DNA from: an uncultured Clostridia bacterium
GTDB lineage: Bacteria; Bacillota; Clostridia; Christensenellales; Borkfalkiaceae
Assembly: GCA_944375795.1 (NCBI GenBank)
Contig: CALWAU010000008.1
Span: forward strand, 1 to 35,006
DNA: 35,006 nt
Reading direction: 5' to 3'
Shown: positions 16,540 through 25,222 of the stretch, in pieces
Layout of the letters: each line of letters starts with the position of its first letter
How positions within the stretch are numbered: the stretch's first letter is position 1
Program-made: the position numbers and the translations under genes
Notes under the pieces: generated by a model
What the model was told of the DNA's origin: nothing
Databases searched by the model: none
The model's input: the letters and a program-made list of their open reading frames with translations, nothing else

Positions 16540-18147
16540 TTATTTATTGTCCGAATTTTTCCTGATAAAATAGTCCACGAACTTGGGACGGTGCTTTCTG
16601 TCCGTCTCCGGTGCGGATTGCTGAGAATAATCGGGAATGGGATCGTCCGGCTCGAAGGGCCGTCCCGCCTGGCGCGCATCCCCGGCCGGATATGCGGGCG
16701 CATTGTCGTATCCCCCCTGCCTGGGCGCGGTATAGCCGGGATACTCGGCATAGGGGGCAGGCTGCGCATAATTTCCCTGTTCGGCGGGACGGCCGTAAGA
16801 GGGCTGGGAAGAAGGCTGCCGGTCGTATCCGCCCTGAGGCGCATAACCGGGCTGATTATAGCCGCCCTGAGGCGCATAGCCCTGCTGACCGTACCCGCTC
16901 TGCGCCGCATAACCGGGCTGCTGAGCGGCCGTATTATAGCCGACCGACGGATTCGGAGAAGAATAGCCGTAAGCGGACTGCGGCGCGGAAGCCGACTGCG
17001 CACCCGCCGCCATGTTGGCGCCGCCCATGCCGTTGTTATAAGCGCGGTCGATCTTTTCCGAAAGCGCGGAGACCTTGCGCGCCGTAGCGGAGCGGTCCTC
17101 CGTGCCCGTCACGGCCTGTCCGCCGGCGGGGAAGCCCGTCGCGATGATGACCACTTCCACTTCGTCGGACATATTTTCGTCGATGCAGGCGCCGAAGATG
17201 ACGTTGGCGGAATAATCGATGACCCCTTTCACGAGATCGGCCGCCATCCAGACTTCGTCCAGGGACAAATCCTTTCCGCCGACGACGTTGAGAATGACCG
17301 AGCTGGCCCCCTCGATGGTGGTGTTGAGCAGCGGGCTGCACACCGCGCAGCGCACGGCGTCGGAGATCCTCTTTTCGCCCTTCGCCACGCCGATGCCCAT
17401 ATGGGCGAGCCCGCGCGCTTTGAGCGTCGTTTTGACGTCCGCGAAATCCAGATTGATGAGGGAAGGATTGACGATGAGTTCCGCAATGCCGCGAATGCCC
17501 TGCCGCAGAACCTCGTCCGCCACTTTGAGCGCGTCGGGGAAGGGCGTGCCCTTGGGAACGACCTCCCGGATTTTGTCGTTGGGGATGATGATGATGGAAT
17601 CGACCGACTTTCTCAGCTCGTCGACCCCTCCCACGGCGTTATCCATCCGCCGTTTCGCCTCGAAGGTAAACGGCAGCGTGACCACCGCGACGGTGAGAAT
17701 TTTCATATCTTTGGCGATCTTGGCGATGACGGGCGCGGCACCGGTGCCCGTACCGCCCCCCATGCCCGCCGTAATAAACAGCAAATCGGTATCCTTCAGG
17801 GCATTCTGAATGGCGTCCTTATTTTCTTCCGCCGCCGCCTTTCCCACGGAGGGGTCCGCACCCGCGCCGAGCCCCTTGGTCAGCTTGACGCCGATCTGGA
17901 TGCGGTTGGCGGCTTTGGAGCGCGCCAGCGCCTGATTGTCCGTGTTGACGACGATATATTCCGCGCTCTTTAATCCCGATTCGATGAGGCGGTTGACGGC
18001 GTTGTTTCCCGCGCCGCCCACGCCGATAACCTTGATTTTCGCGACCCCGGAAAGATTGTTTGCCGGCTCCTGAACGGAAGAGGAAGCTTCCCCGTACGCC
18101 CCCGAGCCGTAGCCGCCGTAATTGTCGTCTCCGAAATTGTTGAACAT
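16540..18147 (-). CDS. ftsZ: Cell division GTPase FtsZ
   Basis: Tubulin-like GTPase that forms the division ring. 535 residues, about 150 more than usual. The globular core (about 35-350) is intact: GVGGAGNNAVNR, the tubulin signature GGGTGTG (130-136), and the T7 loop NLDFADVKT (232-240). The tail (about 365-520) is a disordered Tyr/Gly/Gln/Pro-rich linker with repeats such as GYAPQGGY, ending in a FVDYFIRKN peptide that resembles the conserved FtsA/SepF-binding C-terminus. The first 30 residues are also Gly/Tyr-rich. GGAGG lies 9 nt before the ATG. The ATG overlaps the ftsA stop by one base (TAATG). Confidence 0.98.
   Translation of the reverse strand: MFNNFGDDNYGGYGSGAYGEASSSVQEPANNLSGVAKIKVIGVGGAGNNAVNRLIESGLKSAEYIVVNTDNQALARSKAANRIQIGVKLTKGLGAGADPSVGKAAAEENKDAIQNALKDTDLLFITAGMGGGTGTGAAPVIAKIAKDMKILTVAVVTLPFTFEAKRRMDNAVGGVDELRKSVDSIIIIPNDKIREVVPKGTPFPDALKVADEVLRQGIRGIAELIVNPSLINLDFADVKTTLKARGLAHMGIGVAKGEKRISDAVRCAVCSPLLNTTIEGASSVILNVVGGKDLSLDEVWMAADLVKGVIDYSANVIFGACIDENMSDEVEVVIIATGFPAGGQAVTGTEDRSATARKVSALSEKIDRAYNNGMGGANMAAGAQSASAPQSAYGYSSPNPSVGYNTAAQQPGYAAQSGYGQQGYAPQGGYNQPGYAPQGGYDRQPSSQPSYGRPAEQGNYAQPAPYAEYPGYTAPRQGGYDNAPAYPAGDARQAGRPFEPDDPIPDYSQQSAPETDRKHRPKFVDYFIRKNSDNK
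16825..16925. repeat. Coding repeats in the ftsZ tail
   Basis: Imperfect tandem repeats of about 24-27 bp (shared cores GCCGCCCTGAGGCGCATA and AACCGGGCTG) encode the GYAPQGGYNQP-type repeats of the FtsZ linker. They are protein-coding, not a CRISPR array or intergenic repeat. Confidence 0.75.
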
Positions 18148-19328
18148 TATTTTTTTCCTCCGAAAATGTTGAAAATTCTGCCGAAAAACCCGTTCTTCTT
18201 TCTGTCGGCGAGCGCCGCGGAAAGCAGTGCGATCCTCGACGAAAAAACGGGCTTATCGTAATAGGGAAGATCGGGACAGACGATCTGCGCCACCCGGCTG
18301 AGCCGCTTGGAAATATGCTCCGCCGCGCCGCGGATTCCGCCGATCCCCTCCCCCGTCACAAACAGCGGATTGGAAGCGAAGCTCATCGTGCTCTTGTCCC
18401 GGTAATACTTGCCGAAAAAGTTCTCCACGTTTTCGCACAGCTCGTCCAAGCCGTATTTGATGATGTCGTTGATCTCCCGGACGGGATAGGCCGCTTCTCC
18501 GCCGTCCGTCCACATCAGGTCCTTGGAGACGGCTCCCCCCGAGACGTTCGCGGAAGCGAGAATATCTTCCGCGGTTTCATAATCCACGCCCAGCCCCTGC
18601 ATCAGGGAGACGAGGATATATCCCGCGCCGCAGTCGAAAGCTTCTTCGTGCACGATGCCGTTTCCGTAAACGACGGACACCGAGGTGGACAGAAAACCCG
18701 CGTCGAGAAAGAACGCATATCCCTCCCTGATTTTGTCGGGCAGCAGATAATGCGCCTGCGCCAACGATTGGGGGATCATCTCCACCCGCCCGAAACCGAG
18801 CTCCGAAAGCACCGAATCCACGGCATCGTAAAATTCGTCGGACACGAAATAATAACAGAGCGCCCCTTTGAGGGAGGCGGTGGGAATCCCGTACAAATCG
18901 GCCGCGTCGAAATATTTCCGGTTGTCCCCGAGGGCAAAATACATATCCGAACGGCGGACGAAGTGCCCCGTCGCCAAAAGGTCGGCCTGGCCGCTTTCGT
19001 ACAGAGCGTCGATTTCCTGAGAAGTGATTTTCCGCCGCGAGGGAAAAGAAATGGTATGTCCCTTGGTATAAATGCGGACAAACGCCGCGGGAACGCCCAC
19101 ATAAATTTCCCGAATCGTCCCCTCGTAGCTCTGGCGCACGGAAGTGACGGCGGAAATCACCGCGCTGCGAAAGGAGGCCTCGTCGAGAAAGCCCTCCGAG
19201 GAATATCCTTCATATTTTTCGCTTCTGCTGCCGCGGAACACGAACGTGCCGTTGACCCCTTTCGCACCGATGAGAAAGGTGATCTCGTACGATCGTATAT
19301 CGAGAACGGCAACGCTTTCGTTTTTCAT
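18147..19328 (-). CDS. ftsA: Divergent FtsA, division actin homologue
   Basis: Expected to tether FtsZ filaments to the membrane. 393 residues. The SHS2 (1C) insert is visible around GVPAAFVRIYTKGHTISFP and KITSQEIDALYESGQ; an actin-type phosphate-2 loop FLDAGFLSTSVSV and an adenosine motif FVTGEGIGGIRGA follow. The C-terminus, FFGRIFNIFGGKK, is a good amphipathic membrane-targeting helix, typical of FtsA. The phosphate-1 loop reads LDIRSYEI where FtsA usually has DIGTS, so nucleotide handling may be altered. The start is set at ATG 19328 (MKNESVAVLDIRS) with GGAG upstream; a longer reading frame from 19481 would run through the promoter. It is translationally coupled to ftsZ. Confidence 0.85.
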   Translation of the reverse strand: MKNESVAVLDIRSYEITFLIGAKGVNGTFVFRGSRSEKYEGYSSEGFLDEASFRSAVISAVTSVRQSYEGTIREIYVGVPAAFVRIYTKGHTISFPSRRKITSQEIDALYESGQADLLATGHFVRRSDMYFALGDNRKYFDAADLYGIPTASLKGALCYYFVSDEFYDAVDSVLSELGFGRVEMIPQSLAQAHYLLPDKIREGYAFFLDAGFLSTSVSVVYGNGIVHEEAFDCGAGYILVSLMQGLGVDYETAEDILASANVSGGAVSKDLMWTDGGEAAYPVREINDIIKYGLDELCENVENFFGKYYRDKSTMSFASNPLFVTGEGIGGIRGAAEHISKRLSRVAQIVCPDLPYYDKPVFSSRIALLSAALADRKKNGFFGRIFNIFGGKK

Positions 19329-19380
19329 AATTTCCGTCCGCTCCGTAAAACAAAAAGTCGTGAACCTATATATTGCTTCT

Positions 19381-19409
19381 ATTATACACCATTTGTCCGC
19401 CGATGTCAA
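19381..19409 (-). promoter_or_regulatory. Sigma-A promoter of ftsA-ftsZ
   Basis: On the minus strand a perfect TTGACA (19404-19409) and a perfect TATAAT (19381-19386) stand 17 bp apart, about 52 bp before the ftsA start and just after the ftsQ terminator. This gives ftsA-ftsZ their own strong transcript. Confidence 0.93.
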
Positions 19410-19430
19410 CGGATTGAGGAAAAAAAGCGC

Positions 19431-19455
19431 AAAAAAACGCAGCCATGGCTGCGTT
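19431..19455 (-). terminator. Rho-independent terminator after ftsQ
   Basis: On the minus strand an 8-bp stem AACGCAGC/GCTGCGTT with a CATG loop (19436-19455) is followed by a T-run (19431-19437). It lies 22 nt after the ftsQ stop and closes the mraZ-to-ftsQ transcript. Confidence 0.85.
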
Positions 19456-19477
19456 CTCGGGAAATTTTTCCGTTTTT

Positions 19478-20269
19478 TCAACCGTTTCTCAGATAGGAGA
19501 CGCGCACCTGCCCCGGCTCGAGCGCATCGTCCGTCACCTCGATCCTGCCCCCGAGCCTTTCATCGGCTTCCAAGCCGATGTAAAAAGCGGCGAAGGCGGC
19601 GGCCTTTTCCCTCGTGAGGGTGAGCGGATTGCGGATATACGCCTTTACGCCCTCCCGCATGGTGAGGCAAAAGCTGATGTCCTCATAGGAGGACGTGGGC
19701 TTGGAAACCTCCACGGAGACGAGATTGCTCCGCAGGCCGCCGAAGAGGGCGTCCGCTTCTTTGCAGAGGGCGAGAAGGGCGGGAATACATTCGTCTCCGC
19801 CGAGGATCTCCCCCCGCTCTCCGGCGGCGGAAAGCCCCGTGACGACGACGTTGTCCGCCCCGTCCGAACGGTTGGCGACGTCCGAACGGATGCCCAGCAC
19901 CGTTCCGTCCGCGCCGAGTATATAGTAGGAATCCTCCCCCCGCTCGACGGCGAACATCTCGGCGTCCTCCGTCGCTTCGATGACGAGGCGGTTGGGATAC
20001 TGCCTCCGGAAGGAGATCATGCGAAAATAGGGAAAGGCGGCGAACTCCTCCTCCGCGGCTCCCTCGTCCACGGAAAAAATGCTCTCGTCCTCGTAGCGGG
20101 CGAGCAGATTTTTCTGCAGGGCGTCCGCCTCCTCCCTCGCGACGGCCGAAACGACCGATACGTTCAGCGTCACGGCGTCCACCCGATACACGGAATAGAC
20201 GCCGAGCACCACCGCCGCGATAAAGACGACTGCCGTCAGCAGAATTGCGATTACGTTTCTTTTGTGCAT
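19478..20269 (-). CDS. ftsQ: FtsQ/DivIB-type division protein
   Basis: Bitopic septal protein that links early and late division proteins together with FtsL and FtsB/DivIC. 263 residues: a short cytoplasmic start (MHKRN), one membrane helix (about 6-27), and an outside domain. The region after the helix (VDAVTLNVSVVSAVAREEADALQ..., about 30-95) fits a POTRA domain, followed by the beta-type domain with FPYFRMISFRRQYPNRLVIEATE, typical of FtsQ (variant of the P-x-x-L-x-I-x-V-x-E motif). AGGAG precedes the ATG. Its place between murA and ftsA supports the call; sequence similarity alone would be modest. Confidence 0.82.
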   Translation of the reverse strand: MHKRNVIAILLTAVVFIAAVVLGVYSVYRVDAVTLNVSVVSAVAREEADALQKNLLARYEDESIFSVDEGAAEEEFAAFPYFRMISFRRQYPNRLVIEATEDAEMFAVERGEDSYYILGADGTVLGIRSDVANRSDGADNVVVTGLSAAGERGEILGGDECIPALLALCKEADALFGGLRSNLVSVEVSKPTSSYEDISFCLTMREGVKAYIRNPLTLTREKAAAFAAFYIGLEADERLGGRIEVTDDALEPGQVRVSYLRNG

Positions 20270-20318
20270 GGTTCTCCTCTCGGCGGCGGGCGTCCCCGAC
20301 CGCCCGGCGCGCGGCTTT

Positions 20319-21575
20319 TTATATCCTCACCCGCCGGATGCGGGCGCCGAGCTTTTTCAGCTTGCGTTCAAATTCCGAATAGCCGCGGTCGATATGGGAA
20401 AGGTCGGCGACGGAGCTCTGCCCCTCGGCGCCGAGCGCGGCGATGACGAGCGCCGCTCCTCCCCGAAGGTCCCCCGCCGTGACGGCCGCGCCATGCAGCC
20501 TCTCCACGCCGCGTATGAGCGCGTTTCTGCCGCGCACGGTGATGTCCGCGCCCATGCGGCGGAGCTCGGCGGCGTACTTGTAGCGAGTCTCGAACAGATT
20601 TTCCACGACCAGCGTCGTTCCGCGGCTCGTGCATGCGAGGGCGGAAAACTGCGCCTGCAAATCGGTGGGAAAACCGGGGAAAGGCATGGTCTCTATGAGT
20701 TCGGCGGAACGCAACCTGCCGCTGCTTTCCAAGAATATTTTATCATCTTTTCTATGTATTTTGCAACCGTTTTCGCGCAATTTATGCAAAAGAGCCGCAA
20801 TATTTTCCTCGGGAACCCCTTCCATTTCCAATTCCCCGCCGCAGGAGGCGACGGCGATCAGGAAAGTGCCCGCTTCGATGCGGTCCTTGATGGGGGTATA
20901 CTCCACCCCCGAAAGGGTCTTTACCCCCTCGATGCAGACGGTGCCGCCGCCCGCGCCGCGCACCCTTCCGCCCATCCGGTTGAGAAAGTTCTGCAAATCG
21001 ACGATTTCGGGTTCCTTCGCGGCGTTGCGTATGACGGTGGTCCCCTCCGCCTTCACGGCGGCGAGAATGATCTTTTCGGTGGCGCCGACGCTGGGAAAAT
21101 CCAAGAGGATATCCGCGCCCGTCAGCCTGTCGGCGCTACAGGATATGTAGCCGTTTTCCTCGACGATCTCCACACCCAGGCGCTTGAGCCCCGAAAGGTG
21201 CAGATCGATGGGCCGCAGACCTATGTCGCAGCCGCCGGGGTAAGAGATGCGGGCCCGGCGGAACCTCGTGAGCACGGAACCCAGCATAAAAACGGAAGAA
21301 CGCAGTTCCTTGGTAAGCCGCGCGGGGATCTCGTGGGAAACTGCGTTCACGCTGTCGATGATTACACTGTCTGCCGTCCGGCTGATTTTGCAGCCGAGTT
21401 CGCTTAGTATGTGCAACATATTTTCCACGTCCGAGATGGCGGGCACATCCCGTATTGTCACTTGTTCATCGGTTAAAACAGAAGCGGCGAGAAGGGGCAG
21501 AACGGCGTTTTTCGCGGACTGTATCTCCGTTTTGCCGCAGAGCTTTCTCCCGCCCTCTATCATAAATTTATCCAT
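20319..21575 (-). CDS. murA: UDP-GlcNAc 1-carboxyvinyltransferase
   Basis: First committed step of peptidoglycan synthesis: transfers enolpyruvate from phosphoenolpyruvate to UDP-GlcNAc. 418 residues, full length. Seen: the KNAVLPLLAAS segment near the start (Lys 22, Asn 23) and the loop PGGCDIGLRPIDLH with the catalytic Cys 116, which is also the fosfomycin target and is present here. AAGGAG precedes the ATG. murA stands where murG and murB usually lie, between ftsW and ftsQ. Confidence 0.96.
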   Translation of the reverse strand: MDKFMIEGGRKLCGKTEIQSAKNAVLPLLAASVLTDEQVTIRDVPAISDVENMLHILSELGCKISRTADSVIIDSVNAVSHEIPARLTKELRSSVFMLGSVLTRFRRARISYPGGCDIGLRPIDLHLSGLKRLGVEIVEENGYISCSADRLTGADILLDFPSVGATEKIILAAVKAEGTTVIRNAAKEPEIVDLQNFLNRMGGRVRGAGGGTVCIEGVKTLSGVEYTPIKDRIEAGTFLIAVASCGGELEMEGVPEENIAALLHKLRENGCKIHRKDDKIFLESSGRLRSAELIETMPFPGFPTDLQAQFSALACTSRGTTLVVENLFETRYKYAAELRRMGADITVRGRNALIRGVERLHGAAVTAGDLRGGAALVIAALGAEGQSSVADLSHIDRGYSEFERKLKKLGARIRRVRI

Positions 21576-21608
21576 AGGCTTAAAGCTCCTTATGTTCCAT
21601 TGTATGAA

Positions 21609-22766
21609 TCAGCGCCGCCGTTTGTTCCCCCCTTTTCCCGCCGCCCGCGCCGCGGCGTTTTTCCTCGAAATCGCATATAATATCCCCATCGACGCCATCG
21701 TGATGACGAGGGAAGTATTGCCCGAGCTGATGAGCGGCAGCGGCAGTCCCGTGGGCGGAATGGCGCCGCTGACGACCAGGGCATTGATCACCGTCTGAAT
21801 GCCGTACACGAGCGTGATGCCGGACGCGAGCAGAAAGGAGAAGAAATCGTCCGCCTCCGCCGCCGTGCGGATTCCCTTGTAAATGAGGAACCCGCAAACC
21901 GCAAACAGGACGAGTATCCCGACGAATCCGAATTCCTCGCCGATGACGGAGAGTATGAAATCGCTTTCGGCAAACGGAAGAAAGCGGTATTTCTGGCGGG
22001 AGCGGAACAGCCCCGTCCCGAACCATCCGCCGTTTCCGAGCGCATACAGCGACTGAATGAGCTGATATCCTTCGTCCCGCGGAGACGCCCAAGGGTCGAG
22101 AAACGCGCTCAGGCGCAGAAGTCTGTAAGGTTCCATGAGAATGAGCACGGGCACCGCGACGAGCGCGGGGACGAGGATGACGAGAAACCAGCGCATCTTC
22201 ATGCCGCCGAGAAAGATCATCGCGAGCATGAGGAGCCCCACGCACATGGTCACGGACATATTCGGCTCCAAAATGATGAGCACGCACACGGCGCCGCCCG
22301 CCGCGAGCACGGGCAGCATTCCCTTGAAAGAGCGCATGGCGTCCATGTGCTCGGACATATATGCCGAAGCAAAGATGACGAAGCCGTATTTGGCGAGCTC
22401 GGAGGGCTGTATGGTCACGCTGCCGAACCCTATCCAGCGGGTGGCCCCGTAATTGCTGCGGCCGACGCCGGGCACAAAGACGAGCGCGAGGAGGACGAGC
22501 GGGACGATCAACGCTATGTACCGTATCTTTTTCAGCCTGCGGTAATCGAAGAATCCCGCAAAAATCATGACGATCGCGCCCAGCACAAAGCCGAGCAGCT
22601 GCTTCTTCATGAAATAAAATTCGTCCCCGTACTGCGTCTTTGCCGTATACGAGCTGGCGGAGTACACCATCAGCACGCCGAAAGCGGCGAGCAGCAGGGT
22701 GACGACGGGAATGGACAAATCGCCGACGGCGCGTCTATTCGTCCTCTCCGCCCTTCCCGGAAGCAT
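21609..22766 (-). CDS. ftsW: Septal peptidoglycan polymerase FtsW
   Basis: SEDS-family glycosyltransferase that polymerises lipid II at the septum together with FtsI. 385 residues with about ten membrane helices. Seen: LMVYSASS in the first helix, the GxxW-type loop GATRWIGFGSVTIQPSELAK, the LFRSRQKYRFLPFAESDFI loop with the conserved Asp, GEEFGFVG, and ISSGNTSLV near the end. The start is set at ATG 22766 (MLPGRAERT) with GGAGG 11 nt upstream. This overlaps the murD 3' end by 32 nt; an ORF from 22928 would overlap murD by nearly 200 nt and lacks support. Confidence 0.94.
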   Translation of the reverse strand: MLPGRAERTNRRAVGDLSIPVVTLLLAAFGVLMVYSASSYTAKTQYGDEFYFMKKQLLGFVLGAIVMIFAGFFDYRRLKKIRYIALIVPLVLLALVFVPGVGRSNYGATRWIGFGSVTIQPSELAKYGFVIFASAYMSEHMDAMRSFKGMLPVLAAGGAVCVLIILEPNMSVTMCVGLLMLAMIFLGGMKMRWFLVILVPALVAVPVLILMEPYRLLRLSAFLDPWASPRDEGYQLIQSLYALGNGGWFGTGLFRSRQKYRFLPFAESDFILSVIGEEFGFVGILVLFAVCGFLIYKGIRTAAEADDFFSFLLASGITLVYGIQTVINALVVSGAIPPTGLPLPLISSGNTSLVITMASMGILYAISRKNAAARAAGKGGNKRRR

Positions 22767-24201
22767 CGTCCGAATCCCCTCCCGGGGAAGGCTGCCGCTC
22801 CTCTCCGACGGACGCGGCTTCCCGCTCTCCCGCCCCTTCTTCCTTTGCGCGGAAGGATTCTTCTTCAAACGTCCGGACGATTGCGACAAATTTATCACCT
22901 CTCTCTTCATAGCTTGCGAACTCGTCAAAGCTCGCGCTGGCGGGGCTTAAAAGAACCGTCTGCCCCCGCTCCGCCACCATGCGCGCCAGGCGCACGGCAA
23001 ACGCAAAATCCGCGCAGAGGGTAATGCGGTCGAAGCCGCAGCGGAGCGCGCTCTCGAACAGGCGGAAGCGGTTTTCTCCGTAGAGAACGGCGTGCACGAC
23101 GGGAGAGGAACGCAGGCGGACAAAGAGTTTGTCATAGTCATAGCCCTTGTCCTTGCCGCCGAGCAGCAGCACCGTCTCCTCCTTCATGCACCCCACCGCC
23201 TTGACGGTGGCGTCCACGTTGGTGCCCTTGGAGTCGTCCACGTATTTCACCCCGTCCGCCGAACCGACATACTCGATGCGATGGCGTATCCCCTTGAAGG
23301 ACGCGAGGGAGCGCGCGATGCTCTCCGAACTCACCCCCATGACCTTCGCGGCCGCGATCGCCGCCAGGGCGTTCTGAATGTTGTGCAGTCCGTCGGTGAG
23401 CAGGTCGGAAGCGGAAAGGATGCGCTCCCCGCAAAAATACAGGCCGCCGTTTTCGAGATAGGCGCCGTATACCTTTTCCCGCACGGAAAAATACAGGACG
23501 CGCGCCTTGGTTTTTTCCGCAAAGCCGCGGACGATTCCGTCGTCGAAATTGAGGACCGCATATTCCGCCTCGGTGCTGTTTTTCAGCAGCTTGCTTTTGA
23601 GGAAGATGTAGTTGTCCATGTTGTAGTGTCGGTTGAGGTGGTCCTCCGTGACGTTGAGCACCACGCCGACGTGCGGGCAGAGAGAACCGAGCGTCTCCAG
23701 CTGAAAGCTGGAAATTTCCGCGACGGCGACCTCCGTTTCGGGCAGATTGACGAATCCCGTCATCGGCGCGCCGATATTGCCGCAGGCGTGCGCTTTTATC
23801 CCGCCCTCGGAAAGAATTTTTTCGATCATGCTGACCGTGGTCGTCTTGCCGTTGGTGCCCGTCACCGCCACCACGGGACAGCGCATGTAGCGCGCCGCAA
23901 GCTCCGTTTCGCCTGCCACCGCCCTGCCGCTCCGCTTGAACGCCACCGCGGTGGGATGGTCTATCGGGATTCCGGGACTGAGGACGAGCACGTCGCATAT
24001 TTCCTGCATATGCGCAAGCTGTTCCTTGGAAATGCGTTCCGCGCCCTTTTCTTCCAGCAGCCTCGCCGCCTTTTCGACGCCCTCGCCGGGAACGTCGTCG
24101 TATATGTACACCTTCGCTTTCCGCCCGAGTAAAAACTCCGCCGCGGCACAGCCCGAACGGGACAGGCCCAGCACGAAAAATTTCTGTTTTACGGGATACA
24201 T
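22735..24201 (-). CDS. murD: UDP-MurNAc-L-alanine-D-glutamate ligase
   Basis: Adds D-Glu (supplied by MurI) to UDP-MurNAc-L-Ala in the cytosol. 488 residues; the normal fold ends near 445. Seen: N-terminal LGLSRSG loop (11-17), ATP loop GTNGKTTT (115-122), the NVTEDHLNRH segment (183-192), and LLSPASASFDEFASYEERGDKF (two conserved blocks near 417-438). The last ~43 residues are an acidic, Gly/Glu/Ser-rich tail with no family counterpart, and its coding DNA overlaps the start of ftsW. GGAGG lies 5 nt before the ATG. Confidence 0.95.
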   Translation of the reverse strand: MYPVKQKFFVLGLSRSGCAAAEFLLGRKAKVYIYDDVPGEGVEKAARLLEEKGAERISKEQLAHMQEICDVLVLSPGIPIDHPTAVAFKRSGRAVAGETELAARYMRCPVVAVTGTNGKTTTVSMIEKILSEGGIKAHACGNIGAPMTGFVNLPETEVAVAEISSFQLETLGSLCPHVGVVLNVTEDHLNRHYNMDNYIFLKSKLLKNSTEAEYAVLNFDDGIVRGFAEKTKARVLYFSVREKVYGAYLENGGLYFCGERILSASDLLTDGLHNIQNALAAIAAAKVMGVSSESIARSLASFKGIRHRIEYVGSADGVKYVDDSKGTNVDATVKAVGCMKEETVLLLGGKDKGYDYDKLFVRLRSSPVVHAVLYGENRFRLFESALRCGFDRITLCADFAFAVRLARMVAERGQTVLLSPASASFDEFASYEERGDKFVAIVRTFEEESFRAKEEGAGEREAASVGEERQPSPGGDSDDASGKGGEDE

Positions 24202-24258
24202 GATTTCCTCCGCTCGATTTTTCTCCTCTTTCGCATCTTCCGTATTTCCGACTCCGCT

Positions 24259-25212
24259 TTACAGGAGCGAAAGCACGCACAGGGCGCCGAGAACGGCGGT
24301 GACCGCGGCGTACGCGTAAGAAATTTTGCACTCCGAAAAGCCCTTTTCCTGGAAATGATGATGGACGGGCGCCATCAGAAACACCCGCTTTCCGCCCGTC
24401 GCCTTGAAATACAGCACCTGAATGATGACGGTGGCGCCCGAAAGCACGAACATCGCCCCGACGACGGCGATATACAGGGCGTTGCCCGTGAATACGCCGA
24501 TACAGGCCGCAAAGCCGCCGAGAGACAGCGAACCGGTGTCCCCCATGAACACGGAAGCGGGCGAGGCGTTGAAAAGCAGATATGCCGCGAGCGCCCCGCA
24601 CAGGCAAAACGCGAGCATCGCGAGGGAGGACGAACCGCCCCACAGGAGCACGATGATCCCTATGCTCAGAAAAAAGGGAACGCAGGTACCCGCCGCCAGC
24701 CCGTCCAGCCCGTCGGTCAGATTGACGCAGTTGACCGCGGGGAGAAACACGAACACGGCGAGCGGGAACATCCACCATCCGATGTCGAAGCTTTTGTTCC
24801 AGAAGGGAACGTGCAGGACGGTGAGCCCCGCGCGCATGCAGTACAGCCCGGCAAATATGGCGGCGAAGGTCTGGAAAAGCGCCTTCTGCCAGGCGCGCAG
24901 CCCCAGATTTTCCCGCCGGCGCTTTTTGAGAAAATCGTCGAGAAAACCGACGAGAAGATAAGCGAACCCGACGGTGAGCGCGACGATCGCCGTGCGGTCC
25001 GCCCCGCGCAGAAAGATGCCCTCGGCGAGCATCGCGGATAAAACAAAAGCGAGTCCGCCCATGGTGGGCGTACCGCTTTTGCCTTTGTGTTCCTTGACGT
25101 AAGAGAGAATGTTCTGTCCCGCCTTCAGCTTGCGGAGGACGGGAATGAGCGCGAAGCAGAACGCAAGGGAGAGAAAAAACGCGACGAGCGCGGCAGAAAG
25201 ATAACTTTTCAT
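24259..25212 (-). CDS. mraY: Phospho-MurNAc-pentapeptide transferase
   Basis: Membrane enzyme that makes lipid I by moving phospho-MurNAc-pentapeptide onto undecaprenyl phosphate. 317 residues with about ten membrane helices. All signatures are present: HKGKSGTPTMGG, the NLTDGLDGLAAG Mg-binding segment, FMGDTGSLSLGG, and the HHHFQEKGFSE loop. The gap to murE is 10 nt. The ribosome binding site is weak, which suggests translational coupling. Confidence 0.97.
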   Translation of the reverse strand: MKSYLSAALVAFFLSLAFCFALIPVLRKLKAGQNILSYVKEHKGKSGTPTMGGLAFVLSAMLAEGIFLRGADRTAIVALTVGFAYLLVGFLDDFLKKRRRENLGLRAWQKALFQTFAAIFAGLYCMRAGLTVLHVPFWNKSFDIGWWMFPLAVFVFLPAVNCVNLTDGLDGLAAGTCVPFFLSIGIIVLLWGGSSSLAMLAFCLCGALAAYLLFNASPASVFMGDTGSLSLGGFAACIGVFTGNALYIAVVGAMFVLSGATVIIQVLYFKATGGKRVFLMAPVHHHFQEKGFSECKISYAYAAVTAVLGALCVLSLL

Positions 25213-25222
25213 GGATTCTTCG

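Noticed and set aside
16825..16925. Regular repeats resembling a short CRISPR array
   Set aside because: The repeats are in frame inside ftsZ, vary in length and sequence, and encode a low-complexity linker.
19329..19481. Longer ftsA start (51 extra codons)
   Set aside because: The extension would run through the perfect promoter and the ftsQ terminator region, and the actin-fold start fits the ATG at 19328.
23138..24778. Open frame of 546 codons on the minus strand in another frame of murD/mraY
   Set aside because: Arg/Gly-rich out-of-frame translation of two genes with complete motifs.
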